DNA from: [Scytonema hofmanni] UTEX 2349
Lineage (GTDB): Bacteria > Cyanobacteriota > Cyanobacteriia > Cyanobacteriales > Nostocaceae
Assembly: GCF_000582685.1 (NCBI RefSeq)
Contig: NZ_KK073768.1
Coordinates: 4,723,870 to 4,787,869, forward strand
Reading direction: 5' to 3'
Length of the DNA: 64,000 nt
Below, piece by piece: positions 33,971 through 42,793 of this stretch; the first letter of the stretch is position 1; the number at the start of each line of letters is the position of its first letter. A program made the position numbers and the translations under genes. Under the pieces are notes generated by a model that ran no database searches, was not told the origin of the DNA, and saw nothing but the letters and a program-made list of their open reading frames with translations.

Positions 33971-34774
33971 ATGACTACCGAAAACAATCTAGCCATTGTG
34001 GACTGGGAATCCCATAAGCCACCTACAGATTTAATTTTTGATGATGGTGAACCCTTGGAATCAAATAGACACCGTATTGCGATGAATGTCCTAATTCGGT
34101 CATTGCAGCAATCTTGGGCTGACCGCAATGATTATTTTACGGGGGGCAATATGTTTATTTACTACAGCAGCACCCAGGTTCGTAACCGTGATTTCCGGGG
34201 TCCAGACTTTTTTGCTGTCCTCAATGTTGACGGCAACAACTCTAGACAAGGCTGGGTAGTGTGGGAAGAAAATGGTCGTTATCCCGATGTAATTGTGGAA
34301 TTAATGTCACCATCTACCGCAGCAATAGACAAGGGTATTAAGAAAGACCTTTACGAACAAACTTTTCATACCTCAGATTATTTTGTCTACGATCCCTTTG
34401 ACCCTAATTCTTTGCAAGGATGGCATTTAGATGATAATCAACAATACCAGTCTTTGACCCCAAATGAGCGGAGTTGGCTATGGTGTAGACGTTTAGGTTT
34501 CTGGTTGGGGACTTGGGAAGGAACGATAGATAGAGAAACAGCGGTATGGTTGCGGTTTTACGATGTGGCTGGCAATCTGGTTTTGTTACCAGAGGAGGCA
34601 GCAGTCGCACAAGCGGATGCAGCAGTCGCACAAGCGGATGCAGCAGTTGCACAAGTGGATGCAGCAGTTGCACAAGCGGAGGCAGCAGTTGCACGAGAGG
34701 AGGAAGCAAATGCACGAGCCGAACGTTTAGCAGCTAGATTAAGAGAGTTGGGGGAAAATCCAGATGTGTTGTGA
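33971..34774 (+). CDS. Uma2-family (DUF820) endonuclease-like protein
   Basis: A 267-residue PD-(D/E)XK-fold protein of the very abundant cyanobacterial Uma2 family. It shows RGPDFFAVLNVD, PDVIVELMSPSTAAIDKGIKKDLY (with the catalytic-type Asp and Glu-x-Lys-like region) and EYFVYDP-like DYFVYDPF. After about residue 205 it carries five copies of a 7-residue AAVAQAD repeat encoded by 21-bp units (34598-34702), forming an Ala-rich coiled coil, then RAERLAARLRELG. Function unknown; DNA cleavage is inferred only. Confidence 0.88.
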   Translation: MTTENNLAIVDWESHKPPTDLIFDDGEPLESNRHRIAMNVLIRSLQQSWADRNDYFTGGNMFIYYSSTQVRNRDFRGPDFFAVLNVDGNNSRQGWVVWEENGRYPDVIVELMSPSTAAIDKGIKKDLYEQTFHTSDYFVYDPFDPNSLQGWHLDDNQQYQSLTPNERSWLWCRRLGFWLGTWEGTIDRETAVWLRFYDVAGNLVLLPEEAAVAQADAAVAQADAAVAQVDAAVAQAEAAVAREEEANARAERLAARLRELGENPDVL

Positions 34775-34997
34775 AGGATTTTTGATTTGTTTACAGCAAT
34801 TTTCGGGTAAATAGATCGCAGGTGGAGACGTTACATATAACGTCAGAAAAAGTAAGGAAAGAAGGCTTTGACTCTCTCAAGTCTATTCTAAGGGATAGGG
34901 GGTGTCAGGTAGTACATCCAAGGCGGATAACTCCACTATTTAAGCGTGTCCATGCGCTCCTGTAGGGTTGCTTAAAGCCAAAAAAGCATACGTCTGA

Positions 34998-35669
34998 CTA
35001 TATTTGACTATGGTTTTTGGAACTATTCTCGCTCCCGTCAACTCCTTGTAAGAGCAAATATTTACTTAATACATATGCCATATCCCCGCGTGTCATCGGT
35101 TTTAATGGGGCTATATTACCTTGTGGGTCTGTGTTGACGAATCCTTCACTAATGACAGTGGCGATCGCCTTTTTTGCCCAATCAGGAATAGTAAGCGCGT
35201 CTGGATGCGAAGCAAGAATTTCATTTACTGTATCGTCGGGAAACTGAAACACACCATACGCTTGGGCAAAAATCGCTAAAGCTTCTGCTCTTGTGACTTT
35301 TTGGTTGGGGAAAAACAAATTTCCACGATAACCTTTCATAATGTCAGTTTTTAAGACTATTTGAATATCATTAAATGCTGGATTTGACGGTGCTACATCG
35401 GGAACTACTAAATTCGGTTTACTAATAGCCTGTCTTTTATCTAGTCGAAAAGCTTTCACCATAATTGAAGCTAATTCGGCACGACTAATTAATCTTTCTG
35501 TATAAAATTTTCCGTCGCTAAAGTTGGTCATTAACTTTGCTGCAAGCACCATCTGAATTGAATCGGATGGTATAGCAATTTGCGCGTTAACACGCAGCGG
35601 AAAATATTGTATTGCTACTATCGTAATCGTACTTAGTAGCTTCTGCATGATTTTAACCATTTTTTTCAA
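34998..35669 (-). CDS. S-layer homology (SLH) domain protein
   Basis: A 223-residue secreted protein: a signal peptide ending near RVNAQ, then three SLH-type repeats (ISRAELASIMVKAFRL; VTRAEALAIFAQAYGV; MTRGDMAYVLSKYLL). SLH domains attach proteins to the cell wall or, in cyanobacteria, outer-membrane-associated glycan. There is no further domain, so it is a small wall-bound protein of unknown partner. It is encoded alone on the minus strand. Confidence 0.85.
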   Translation of the reverse strand: MKKMVKIMQKLLSTITIVAIQYFPLRVNAQIAIPSDSIQMVLAAKLMTNFSDGKFYTERLISRAELASIMVKAFRLDKRQAISKPNLVVPDVAPSNPAFNDIQIVLKTDIMKGYRGNLFFPNQKVTRAEALAIFAQAYGVFQFPDDTVNEILASHPDALTIPDWAKKAIATVISEGFVNTDPQGNIAPLKPMTRGDMAYVLSKYLLLQGVDGSENSSKNHSQI

Positions 35670-35856
35670 TGCAAATGCGGTACTTTGATTAACATCAATG
35701 GGTAAAGGGGAAAGGCACGGAGAATAAAGAGCGGCTGTAATTACTCATAATATTTTCTTCCGCCTTTCCCCCCTCTTCAAAAAGCCCCCTTCCCCCTCTT
35801 TTTCATCTTGTCTGTTATTTGGCAGGACTGTAACGGGGATGACAGTCTTTCAAAGG

Positions 35857-36873
35857 CTAACGAAACATACTACTTACAGAGGTATCTTCGTGAATTCTCC
35901 AGATGGTTTCTCCGAGTAGATTAGCCACTGAAAGCACGACAAGTTGTTCAAAGCGATCGCTATTCGGAATCGGAATTGTATTTGTAACGATCACTTCCTC
36001 AAACACACCACTGGATAGCCGCTCAATTGCAGGTGGAGAGAACACCGCATGAGTTGCACAAGCATAAACCTGACGCGCCCCCTCTTCACGCAATAACTGC
36101 GCCCCAGCCGCAATTGTGCCGCCAGTGTCGATCATGTCGTCTACCAACACCGCCGTTTTGCCCTTAACATCGCCAATAACGTTTAAAACTTCAGCGACAT
36201 TATGAGCTTGACGGCGTTTGTCAATAATTGCTAAGGGGGCATCACCCAGTTTTTTCGCAAATGCTCTAGCCCGCGCTACACCGCCAACATCTGGCGAAAC
36301 TACTACTAAGTCAGGTAGATTCTTACTTGCCAGATAATCTAGCAGTACTGGCGAACCGTAAACATGATCTAAGGGAATATCGAAATAGCCCTGAATTTGT
36401 GCCGAGTGCAAATCCATTGCCAAAACTCGGTTTGCACCAGCTTGGGTAATTAGGTTAGCAACCAGCTTGGCGGTAATTGACTCTCGTCCAGCGGTTTTGC
36501 GATCGGCGCGGGCATAGCCATAATAAGGAAGTACTGCCGTTACCTGTCGCGCTGAGGCACGACGACAGGCATCAATCATAATCAGCAATTCCATTAAGTG
36601 GTCGTTAACTGGTTGACACGATGGTTGGATTAAATAAACATCACAACCCCGAATCGATTCTTGGATTTGAACATAAAGTTCTCCATCCGCAAATCTTTTG
36701 CGAATCATTGGTCCCAAGTCCATGCCCAAATAACGAGCAACTTCTTGAGACAGGGGTACATTGGCAGAACCAGAGAACAGCCGTAGGCGATGATTTTCAG
36801 TCAGTGCTGTTGCTGCTGGTTGCACTTTTAAACTTGCAGAACTGAGTACAGCAGATCCTCTATGTGGATTCAT
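35857..36873 (-). CDS. prs: Ribose-phosphate pyrophosphokinase
   Basis: Makes PRPP from ribose 5-phosphate and ATP, the precursor for nucleotides, histidine and tryptophan. The 338-residue protein contains LRLFSGSANVPLSQEVARYL, SIRGCDVYLIQ, the ATP/Mg motif DLHSAQIQGYFD, VVSPDVGGVARAR and the PRPP-binding loop VLVDDMIDTGGTI. The N-terminal 25 residues are a cyanobacterial extension. Upstream lie two tiny overlapping reading frames and a minus-strand hairpin-terminator unit (37092-37144) that could control it. Confidence 0.96.
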   Translation of the reverse strand: MNPHRGSAVLSSASLKVQPAATALTENHRLRLFSGSANVPLSQEVARYLGMDLGPMIRKRFADGELYVQIQESIRGCDVYLIQPSCQPVNDHLMELLIMIDACRRASARQVTAVLPYYGYARADRKTAGRESITAKLVANLITQAGANRVLAMDLHSAQIQGYFDIPLDHVYGSPVLLDYLASKNLPDLVVVSPDVGGVARARAFAKKLGDAPLAIIDKRRQAHNVAEVLNVIGDVKGKTAVLVDDMIDTGGTIAAGAQLLREEGARQVYACATHAVFSPPAIERLSSGVFEEVIVTNTIPIPNSDRFEQLVVLSVANLLGETIWRIHEDTSVSSMFR

Positions 36874-36955
36874 GGCAATATTATGATCAGATATTTAGCA
36901 GATTTAACCGAGATAGTCATTAGAAAACATTTGTAGGTTTTTTTGAAGCTTTCAT
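36870..36955 (-). CDS. Two overlapping leader ORFs before prs (11 and 16 codons)
   Basis: ATG at 36955 encodes MKASKKPTNVF; its TAA overlaps by one base the ATG at 36920 of MTISVKSAKYLIIILP, whose TGA overlaps the prs ATG (ATGA). Such chaining permits translational coupling, but ORFs this short often arise by chance. No coding evidence beyond position. Confidence 0.3.
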
Positions 36956-37091
36956 AAAAACTCTCAATATTCCTCCATAAAACGACCGCGTTGTCATTTT
37001 TGTTTGTCATTCTGGCAAATCAACCATAGACAGCTTAACTGACATTAAGTTTTTCAACTAGATGGATTATTTAGATATTTTTGCTTGAGGT

Positions 37092-37144
37092 AAAAAAAAA
37101 CCAACTCCTTCGAGGTTGGTTCGGTAGAGCATTTACCTCTACCC
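37092..37144 (-). ncRNA. Candidate small RNA or prs leader attenuator
   Basis: Read on the minus strand, a start near 37144 gives a hairpin GGTAGAG-loop-CTCTACC (plus-strand 37123-37143), followed directly by AACCAAC/GTTGGTT (37099-37121) and nine T residues: a textbook intrinsic terminator. It has its own promoter-like elements and no gene upstream on that strand. Transcripts stopping here would be about 53 nt; those reading through reach prs 220 bp further on. A third pairing, GAGGTAAA with TTTACCTC (37132-37139 with 37087-37094), encloses the terminator and could act as an alternative structure. Confidence 0.55.
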
Positions 37145-37150
37145 ACCTTA

Positions 37151-37178
37151 TTTATAACTGAGCGCTAAGGATTTACAA
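37151..37178 (-). promoter_or_regulatory. Promoter of the candidate sRNA/prs leader
   Basis: Minus strand: TTGTAA (37178-37173), 16-nt spacer, TATAAA (37156-37151). The predicted start, about 7 nt on (37144), lies at the base of the first hairpin. Confidence 0.5.
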
Positions 37179-37652
37179 ATTAAGTGATATTTCAGTAGGC
37201 ACTCGTTAAGTAGAAACACCTGTGAATAAAAATCTAAGGGGCAATTGAATATTCTATGATACTAGCGGCAAATTTATCAAATGGCAGATTTAATTTCAGC
37301 TTTTAAATCTAATTAAGTATAACTGGGCGAAATTAAATGTAAAATATTCTCCGCTCTTCGTAATGAGCGCTTTACCGCTCGTCGCTAAGAATTTTAACGG
37401 CTTTTAGCCGAGCTTTGCCGGAGGGTAGCCGTTACTACGTTAAGGAGCGTTTATTTATGCCATACGCTAGCGTAGAAAGTGAAAAATAAAGGATAAGGAA
37501 CTAGGGACTAGGAACTAGGGACTAGGGACTAGGGACTAGGGACTAGGGACTGGGGGAACGTTCTTAAGCATGGGAAGCAGGGGGAAATATTTTTTCTTTC
37601 TCACCCTTTCCCCTTTTCTCCTCAACAAAATTGCCCCATACTCAATTAATCA
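37179..37652. repeat. Non-coding region with dispersed repeat and GACTAGG heptamers
   Basis: 37331-37461 is the second copy of the TCTTCGTARTGAGCG repeat (first at 28358-28467). From about 37498 to 37553 there are about eight GGACTAG/GGAACTAG heptamer-type units. No gene is seen. Confidence 0.75.
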
Positions 37653-39404
37653 ATGATGCAACCACCCATTACTGTTGGTACTGTACTACAAAACCGTTAT
37701 CGCATAATTCAAATTCTCGGTCAGGGGGGATTTGGCAGAACTTATTTGGCAGAAGACCAAAGGCGATTTAATGAACTTTGTGCGATCAAGGAATTAATTC
37801 CCACTGCCACGGGGACTGACGCTTGGGAGAAAGCACAAGAGCTTTTCGCCAGAGAAGCGGCAATTTTATACCAAATACAAAATCCGCAAATACCGCAATT
37901 TAGAGAAAGGTTTGAACAAGACCAGCGCTTATTTTTGGTGCAAGATTACGTAGCGGGTAAGACTTATCGTGCAATGCTAGATGAGCGTAAGGCTGTTGGT
38001 CAAACTTTCACAGAAGCGGAAGTTTTGTTTCTGATGCGTTCTTTGTTACCAGTGCTTGAGCATATTCACGATCGCGGAATTATTCACCGGGATATTTCAC
38101 CGGAAAATATTATTTTGCGAGAAAGCGATCGCCTACCTGTTTTAATTGACTTTGGGGTCGTGAAAGAACTGGCAACTAAATTACAATCTTTAAATGTGTC
38201 AACGCCCGTTACCACTGTGGGAAAATTAGGCTACGCGCCCAGTGAGCAAATGCAAACAGGAAGGGCTTACCCCAGTAGTGATTTGTATGCGTTAGCAGTC
38301 ACAGTGCTAGTTTTGCTGACGCTTAAAGAACCACAAGAACTATTTGATGAAAATCAACTAACTTGGAATTGGCAAAAGTTCGTAAAAGTCGATCCGCGAT
38401 TTGCTCAAATATTAAATCGGATGTTGTGTCATTCACCAAGCGATCGCTTTGCTAGTGTTGCCGGTCTTACCCAAGCATTACAAGTTTTGGCGCAACCAAA
38501 CCAGTCAAATCCGCCTTTGTCCAACATGCAAACAGTTGCTGTCGGTCGTCGTCCAGATCCAATCCCACCTGTCGCACCTAAAAGATTAGATCCAGTAATT
38601 CCCGATCCTCCGTCCAGCAGTTCTATTTTAGATAATCCCTTGGCGCTGGGTGCAATTGGCATTGCTGTAATTATCTTAGCAGGAGTGGGTTCTTGGGCAA
38701 TAGTAAGTTCTATCCGCAGTCAACCAAAAACATTAGCACCAGAAACCCCACCACAAACTTTTCCTTCGCCGGTTATTACAGGTGGGACAACACCGACACC
38801 GATACCGACACTGACACCGACACCGACACCTAGCAATATTGAGCCTATTATTACTAAGAAACGCCTAACTTTTGTCACTCCAAATCAACAAAATCTTGAT
38901 GGTACTATTAAAGCAAATGAAACAGTTGAATACAGCTTTTTTGGCAGAAAAGGTTCCAAATTAACTGCATCGCTTTCTCCAGAAAGTAAGAATGTTTTGC
39001 TAACAGTTTTATCTCCCAATCGAGAAATAATAGATAATTCGGCACAGCAAGTCACATCCTATGAGGGAATATTGCCTAGAAGGGGCAGATATGTTATTCA
39101 GTTAACTTCAGCGCAAGAAGCTCCAGAAAGCAATTATGTTCTTAATGTTGGATTAGAAAATTTAGAATCGACACCGACAATCACGCCAACATTAGAGCCG
39201 ACATTTACGCCGACACCAGAGCCACCGACACCGCTACCGACAATTACGCCAACACTCGATCCAACGTTTCCACCACCTGTTAATAATTCGCCTACGCTTC
39301 CTTCTTTACAGCCACCGGAGTTTCCGTCTTCTCCTCAAGAAGAAAATAAAAATCCGCCTGTTGAGCAAACAAATCCTGTTCCTAATCCCACAAATTCTCC
39401 ATAA
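37653..39404 (+). CDS. Membrane Ser/Thr protein kinase
   Basis: 583 residues. The N-terminal PknB-type kinase domain (18-280) has GQGGFGRTY (glycine loop), K46 in CAIKEL, the catalytic loop IIHRDISPENI (D147, N152) and IDFG (D166), so it should be active. A proline linker, a TM helix (about 330-353) and a periplasmic part follow. The latter has TPTPTPIPT-like repeats at two places, around a beta-rich domain (VEYSFFGRKGSKLTASLSPES, GRYVIQLTSAQ) like pre-peptidase C-terminal domains. It probably senses an external ligand. It stands alone. Confidence 0.92.
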   Translation: MMQPPITVGTVLQNRYRIIQILGQGGFGRTYLAEDQRRFNELCAIKELIPTATGTDAWEKAQELFAREAAILYQIQNPQIPQFRERFEQDQRLFLVQDYVAGKTYRAMLDERKAVGQTFTEAEVLFLMRSLLPVLEHIHDRGIIHRDISPENIILRESDRLPVLIDFGVVKELATKLQSLNVSTPVTTVGKLGYAPSEQMQTGRAYPSSDLYALAVTVLVLLTLKEPQELFDENQLTWNWQKFVKVDPRFAQILNRMLCHSPSDRFASVAGLTQALQVLAQPNQSNPPLSNMQTVAVGRRPDPIPPVAPKRLDPVIPDPPSSSSILDNPLALGAIGIAVIILAGVGSWAIVSSIRSQPKTLAPETPPQTFPSPVITGGTTPTPIPTLTPTPTPSNIEPIITKKRLTFVTPNQQNLDGTIKANETVEYSFFGRKGSKLTASLSPESKNVLLTVLSPNREIIDNSAQQVTSYEGILPRRGRYVIQLTSAQEAPESNYVLNVGLENLESTPTITPTLEPTFTPTPEPPTPLPTITPTLDPTFPPPVNNSPTLPSLQPPEFPSSPQEENKNPPVEQTNPVPNPTNSP

Positions 39405-39684
39405 GTTAAATGGGGCTATTTACTAATTTGATTAGTTTTATATGATTGATAGAGAAGAATTTGGAATAACGAACCTTACTAGGCGCAGAGAACGCAGAGG
39501 AAGAGAAACGAGAGAGTTTTTGGTATGATTTAGATATACTATTTTGTCGAAGTTAAATAGACATCTCCAATAATTAATTAGGGCTTGCTGAAACCCTTGT
39601 AGAAACGTTCGGACGGAACGTATTTACGTCTTTTCTGGAGATGTCTAATAGGGTAAATTAAGTGATAATCACCAATAGTTGTAA
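39405..39684. repeat. Intergenic region with GTAGAAACGTTC hairpin
   Basis: Contains TGTAGAAACGTTCGGACGGAACGTATTTACG at 39598-39628, a diverged member of the GTAGAGACG hairpin family, and a CGCAGAG-rich fragment near 39484. No gene. Confidence 0.55.
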
Positions 39685-40365
39685 ATGAATACATTACTAA
39701 TTACGGGAACTGATACGGAAGCGGGGAAAACTGTTTTTACAACAGCGTTAGCAGCTTATTCGCAAAAATATTACCCGCTACGTCGCTTGGCAATTATGAA
39801 ACCGATTCAATCTGGTGAAGGCGATCGCGAATGGTATGAAAGGCTGTTTTCGCTCTCGCAATCTTCAGAAGAAATTACACCTTTGTATTTTCAAGCACCT
39901 CTGGCACCACCGATTGCTGCTGCACGGGAAAATCGAGAAGTAGATTTGGGGTTGGTGTGGCAAACTTTGGAAAAAGTGCGATCGCGCCATGATATTGTTT
40001 TAATTGAAGCTTTGGGCGGATTAGGTTCACCCATCACTCCGGAGTTGACGGTAGCAGATTTAGCCGGGGAATGGCGTTTGCCGACGGTATTGATTGTACC
40101 TGTGAAATTGGGAGCGATCGCCCAAGCTGTAGCCAATGTAGCATTAGCTAGACAAACAAAAGTGAATCTGAAAGGGATTGTTCTTAACTGCGTCCAACCC
40201 CGCACTGATGCCGAAATCGCTGACTGGACACCACCAGATTTAATTCAATCACTCACTAATATCCGGGTTTTAGGTTGCTTACCTTATCTAGATCACCCAG
40301 ATGATTTGGATAAACTTGCCCAAATCATATCAAATTTAGATTTAGCTGATATCTTGCAGTTTTGA
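39685..40365 (+). CDS. bioD: Dethiobiotin synthetase
   Basis: Closes the ureido ring of dethiobiotin from DAPA, CO2 and ATP. The 226-residue P-loop protein has ITGTDTEAGKTVFTTAL (Walker A), MKPIQSG, and VLIEALGGLGSPITPE with the family Glu and Gly. Cyanobacterial BioD is often divergent, as here. The Rpn-like gene follows 23 bp after its stop. No other bio genes are present. Confidence 0.9.
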   Translation: MNTLLITGTDTEAGKTVFTTALAAYSQKYYPLRRLAIMKPIQSGEGDREWYERLFSLSQSSEEITPLYFQAPLAPPIAAARENREVDLGLVWQTLEKVRSRHDIVLIEALGGLGSPITPELTVADLAGEWRLPTVLIVPVKLGAIAQAVANVALARQTKVNLKGIVLNCVQPRTDAEIADWTPPDLIQSLTNIRVLGCLPYLDHPDDLDKLAQIISNLDLADILQF

Positions 40366-40388
40366 AAATATCAAGTGCATCTATAACA

Positions 40389-41282
40389 ATGGCAAAACCC
40401 GCAGATGTCGGTATCAAAAAACTAATTAGTCTTGCACCTGATAATTGGGTGCGATGGATAACAGAGATTCCAGATATTACGGCTTTGGAAATTCTTTCTG
40501 GTGAATTTCAATGGATCAGTAGAGAGAATGATGTATTAATTCGTGTTAATAGTCCTGAGCAGGGAGAATTTTTGGTAGTAAACGAATTGCAATTACGCTA
40601 CAGCGCCAAAATGCCCCGTCGAATGCGTTCTTATGCAGCACTGGCAGAAGAAAAGTATGGTTTATCAACTTATCCGGTACTCATTAATATTCTACCAACA
40701 AATGATGAGACAATCCCTACTTCTTTTGCATCAAATGTTGCCGGATTACGAGCGATTCAAGATTATCGCGTGATTAATTTGTGGGAAGTGGACGTGAATA
40801 TCGCTTTTCAACAATCGTTACCATCGCTACTTCCGTTTGTACCAATTCTTAAAGGAGGGGATGATGAATCAACTATTAGAGAAGCATTACAAATTTTGCG
40901 TGGGAATGAAGACTTAAATCAATTGGAGACGGTTTTAGCTTTTTTTGCTACTTTTGTGTTAGAGAGTGCGTTAGTTCAAGAAATCATGAGGTGGGATATG
41001 GCTGTGTTACGTGAATCACCCTGGTATCAAGAGATTTTACGTGAAGGAGAAGCGCGAGGAGAAGCGCGAGGAGAAGCACGAGGAGAAGCGCGAGGAGAAG
41101 CGCAGGGACGCCAAGAACAAATGCTTTCTAATATAGAAATGAGTTTGGAAGCTAAATTTGGTAGCGAGGGGTTGGAATTGATGCCTCAAATCTCTCAAAT
41201 ATCTAATTTAGAGCAACTGCAAGGGATTTTACGAAGTGTAGTTTTAGCAAAGACTGTTGAGGAATTGCGGCAAATTTTGTAA
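40389..41282 (+). CDS. Rpn/PD-(D/E)XK nuclease-family protein
   Basis: About 297 residues. LAPDNWVRWITEIPDITALE, EFLVVNELQLRYSAKMPRRMRSY and the C-terminal SLEAKFGSEGLELMPQI are typical of the cyanobacterial Rpn/transposase-like nuclease family. The EFLVVNELQLRY stretch (E-x-Q) would be the nuclease core. Between them, 12-bp units encode four RGEA repeats (41047-41103), a charged helical linker. The frame is open from 40362, overlapping bioD, but ATG at 40389 (MAKPADVGIKK) is preferred. Function unknown; recombination-promoting nuclease activity is only a family inference. Confidence 0.75.
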   Translation: MAKPADVGIKKLISLAPDNWVRWITEIPDITALEILSGEFQWISRENDVLIRVNSPEQGEFLVVNELQLRYSAKMPRRMRSYAALAEEKYGLSTYPVLINILPTNDETIPTSFASNVAGLRAIQDYRVINLWEVDVNIAFQQSLPSLLPFVPILKGGDDESTIREALQILRGNEDLNQLETVLAFFATFVLESALVQEIMRWDMAVLRESPWYQEILREGEARGEARGEARGEARGEAQGRQEQMLSNIEMSLEAKFGSEGLELMPQISQISNLEQLQGILRSVVLAKTVEELRQIL

Positions 41283-41329
41283 TTTATTTTTACCCAAAAA
41301 TCGCATTTTAGATAATAGACATAGCATTG

Positions 41330-41429
41330 GAAAACAATGTATAGACGCGTTAGCGAAGCGGGACGAAGTTCAATTTCGCGTCTATACAAGGATTTTAGAT
41401 TAATTTATGATCTTAACCAAGCAGTATTG
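41330..41429. mobile_element. Truncated MITE family A copy
   Basis: Only the right end CTTAACCAAGCAGTATTG (41412-41429) survives, with an interior GTATAGACGCG...CGCGTCTATAC hairpin like that of copy 1. No left end and no duplication were found. Confidence 0.6.
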
Positions 41430-41549
41430 GCAACAATATTGACAAACTCTTCCAAATTGTGGAATGATACAGCCGTGCTGAGGGCAAGCGATCGCTAAAA
41501 TAAGGAAAATAACCGATCGCCAGCTGTGTTTAACTAGCTTTTCTTCACA

Positions 41550-42767
41550 ATGGTTTCCACATTCCCACATCCATCTAGTGTTGACTTATCTCGCGTTCGT
41601 CTCGAAATCCGCTCATTGCAACCTCAACTGGTAGAATGGCGACGACAACTGCATCAACAACCAGAGTTAGGTTTTCAAGAAAAACTCACATCTGAGTTTG
41701 TTTCACAGAAGTTGCAGGAATGGGGAATTGAGCATCAAACTGGTATTGCCCAAACTGGAATTGTGGCAATAATAAAAGGTGATAAAATTGATAGTGGGAA
41801 AGTCTTGGCAATTCGGGCAGATATGGACGCTTTGCCAATTCAAGAACTCAACGAAGTGCCATACAAATCACAACATGATGGGGTAATGCACGCTTGCGGT
41901 CATGATGGACATACAGCGATCGCTTTAGGTACAGCTTATTATCTGCAATCAAATCGCCAAAACTTCGCCGGCACTATAAAAATCATCTTTCAACCAGCGG
42001 AAGAAGGACCAGGAGGTGCAAAGCCGATGATTGAAGCTGGGGTACTGAAAAACCCTGATGTGGATGCAATTATCGGTTTGCATTTGTGGAATAATTTGCC
42101 TTTGGGAACTGTTGGTATCCGCGCTGGAGCATTAATGGCAGCTGTAGAATGCTTTAAATGCACGATTTTGGGCAAAGGTGGACATGGGGCAATGCCTCAT
42201 CAAACGGTTGATTCTATCGTGGTTGCGGCTCAAATTGTCAACGCTTTACAAACTATTGTCTCACGCAACGTCGATCCAATCGATTCGGCAGTGGTGACAG
42301 TCGGCGAACTTCATGCAGGAACCAAGGTAAATGTTATTCCCGATACAGCAAGAATGAGTGGGACAATACGTTATTTTAAACCTGATTTAAAAGGCTTTTT
42401 CAAAAAGCGAATTGAGCAAATTATCGCCGGCATTTGTCAATCCTTTGGTGCGAATTATGACTTAGAATACTGTGAACTTTACCCACCAACTATCAACGAT
42501 GCAGGAATGGCAGAATTTGTGCGATCGCAAGCCGAACAAGTCATAGAAACTCCTCTCGGAGTTGTCCCAGAATGTCAAACAATGGGCGGCGAAGATATGT
42601 CATACTTCTTACAAGCCGTTCCCGGTTGTTATTTCTTCCTTGGTTCTGCGAACCCCGACAAAGACCTAGCATATCCCCATCATCATCCCCGCTTTGATTT
42701 TGACGAAACCGCTTTACCAATGGGTGTAGAAATCTTCGTCCGCTGCGTCGAAAAATTCCTACCGTAG
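41550..42767 (+). CDS. M20 family amidohydrolase (HipO/IAA-amino acid hydrolase type)
   Basis: A 405-residue cytoplasmic metallo-hydrolase that removes acyl groups from N-acyl amino acids. Motifs: WRRQLHQQPELGFQE, RADMDALPIQE, the metal-binding HACGHDGHT, FQPAEEGPGGA, the dimerisation/catalytic GKGGHGAMPHQ and MGGEDMSYFLQ near the end. All metal ligands appear present. The stop codon lies in a hairpin shared with the converging menD gene. Confidence 0.93.
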   Translation: MVSTFPHPSSVDLSRVRLEIRSLQPQLVEWRRQLHQQPELGFQEKLTSEFVSQKLQEWGIEHQTGIAQTGIVAIIKGDKIDSGKVLAIRADMDALPIQELNEVPYKSQHDGVMHACGHDGHTAIALGTAYYLQSNRQNFAGTIKIIFQPAEEGPGGAKPMIEAGVLKNPDVDAIIGLHLWNNLPLGTVGIRAGALMAAVECFKCTILGKGGHGAMPHQTVDSIVVAAQIVNALQTIVSRNVDPIDSAVVTVGELHAGTKVNVIPDTARMSGTIRYFKPDLKGFFKKRIEQIIAGICQSFGANYDLEYCELYPPTINDAGMAEFVRSQAEQVIETPLGVVPECQTMGGEDMSYFLQAVPGCYFFLGSANPDKDLAYPHHHPRFDFDETALPMGVEIFVRCVEKFLP

Positions 42768-42793
42768 TAAGCGCTTCAGCGCTTTCCTTACTC
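42765..42793. terminator. Shared hairpin between converging genes
   Basis: GTAGTAAGCGC TTCA GCGCTTTCCTTAC contains the stop codons of both the M20 gene (TAG, plus) and menD (TAA, minus). It probably serves as a bidirectional terminator; related to the CGTAGTGAGC palindromes elsewhere. Confidence 0.6.

Noticed and set aside
37120..37145. tRNA-like fragment (GGTTCGGTAGAGCA)
   Set aside because: No cloverleaf can be formed; it is part of the hairpin next to the terminator.
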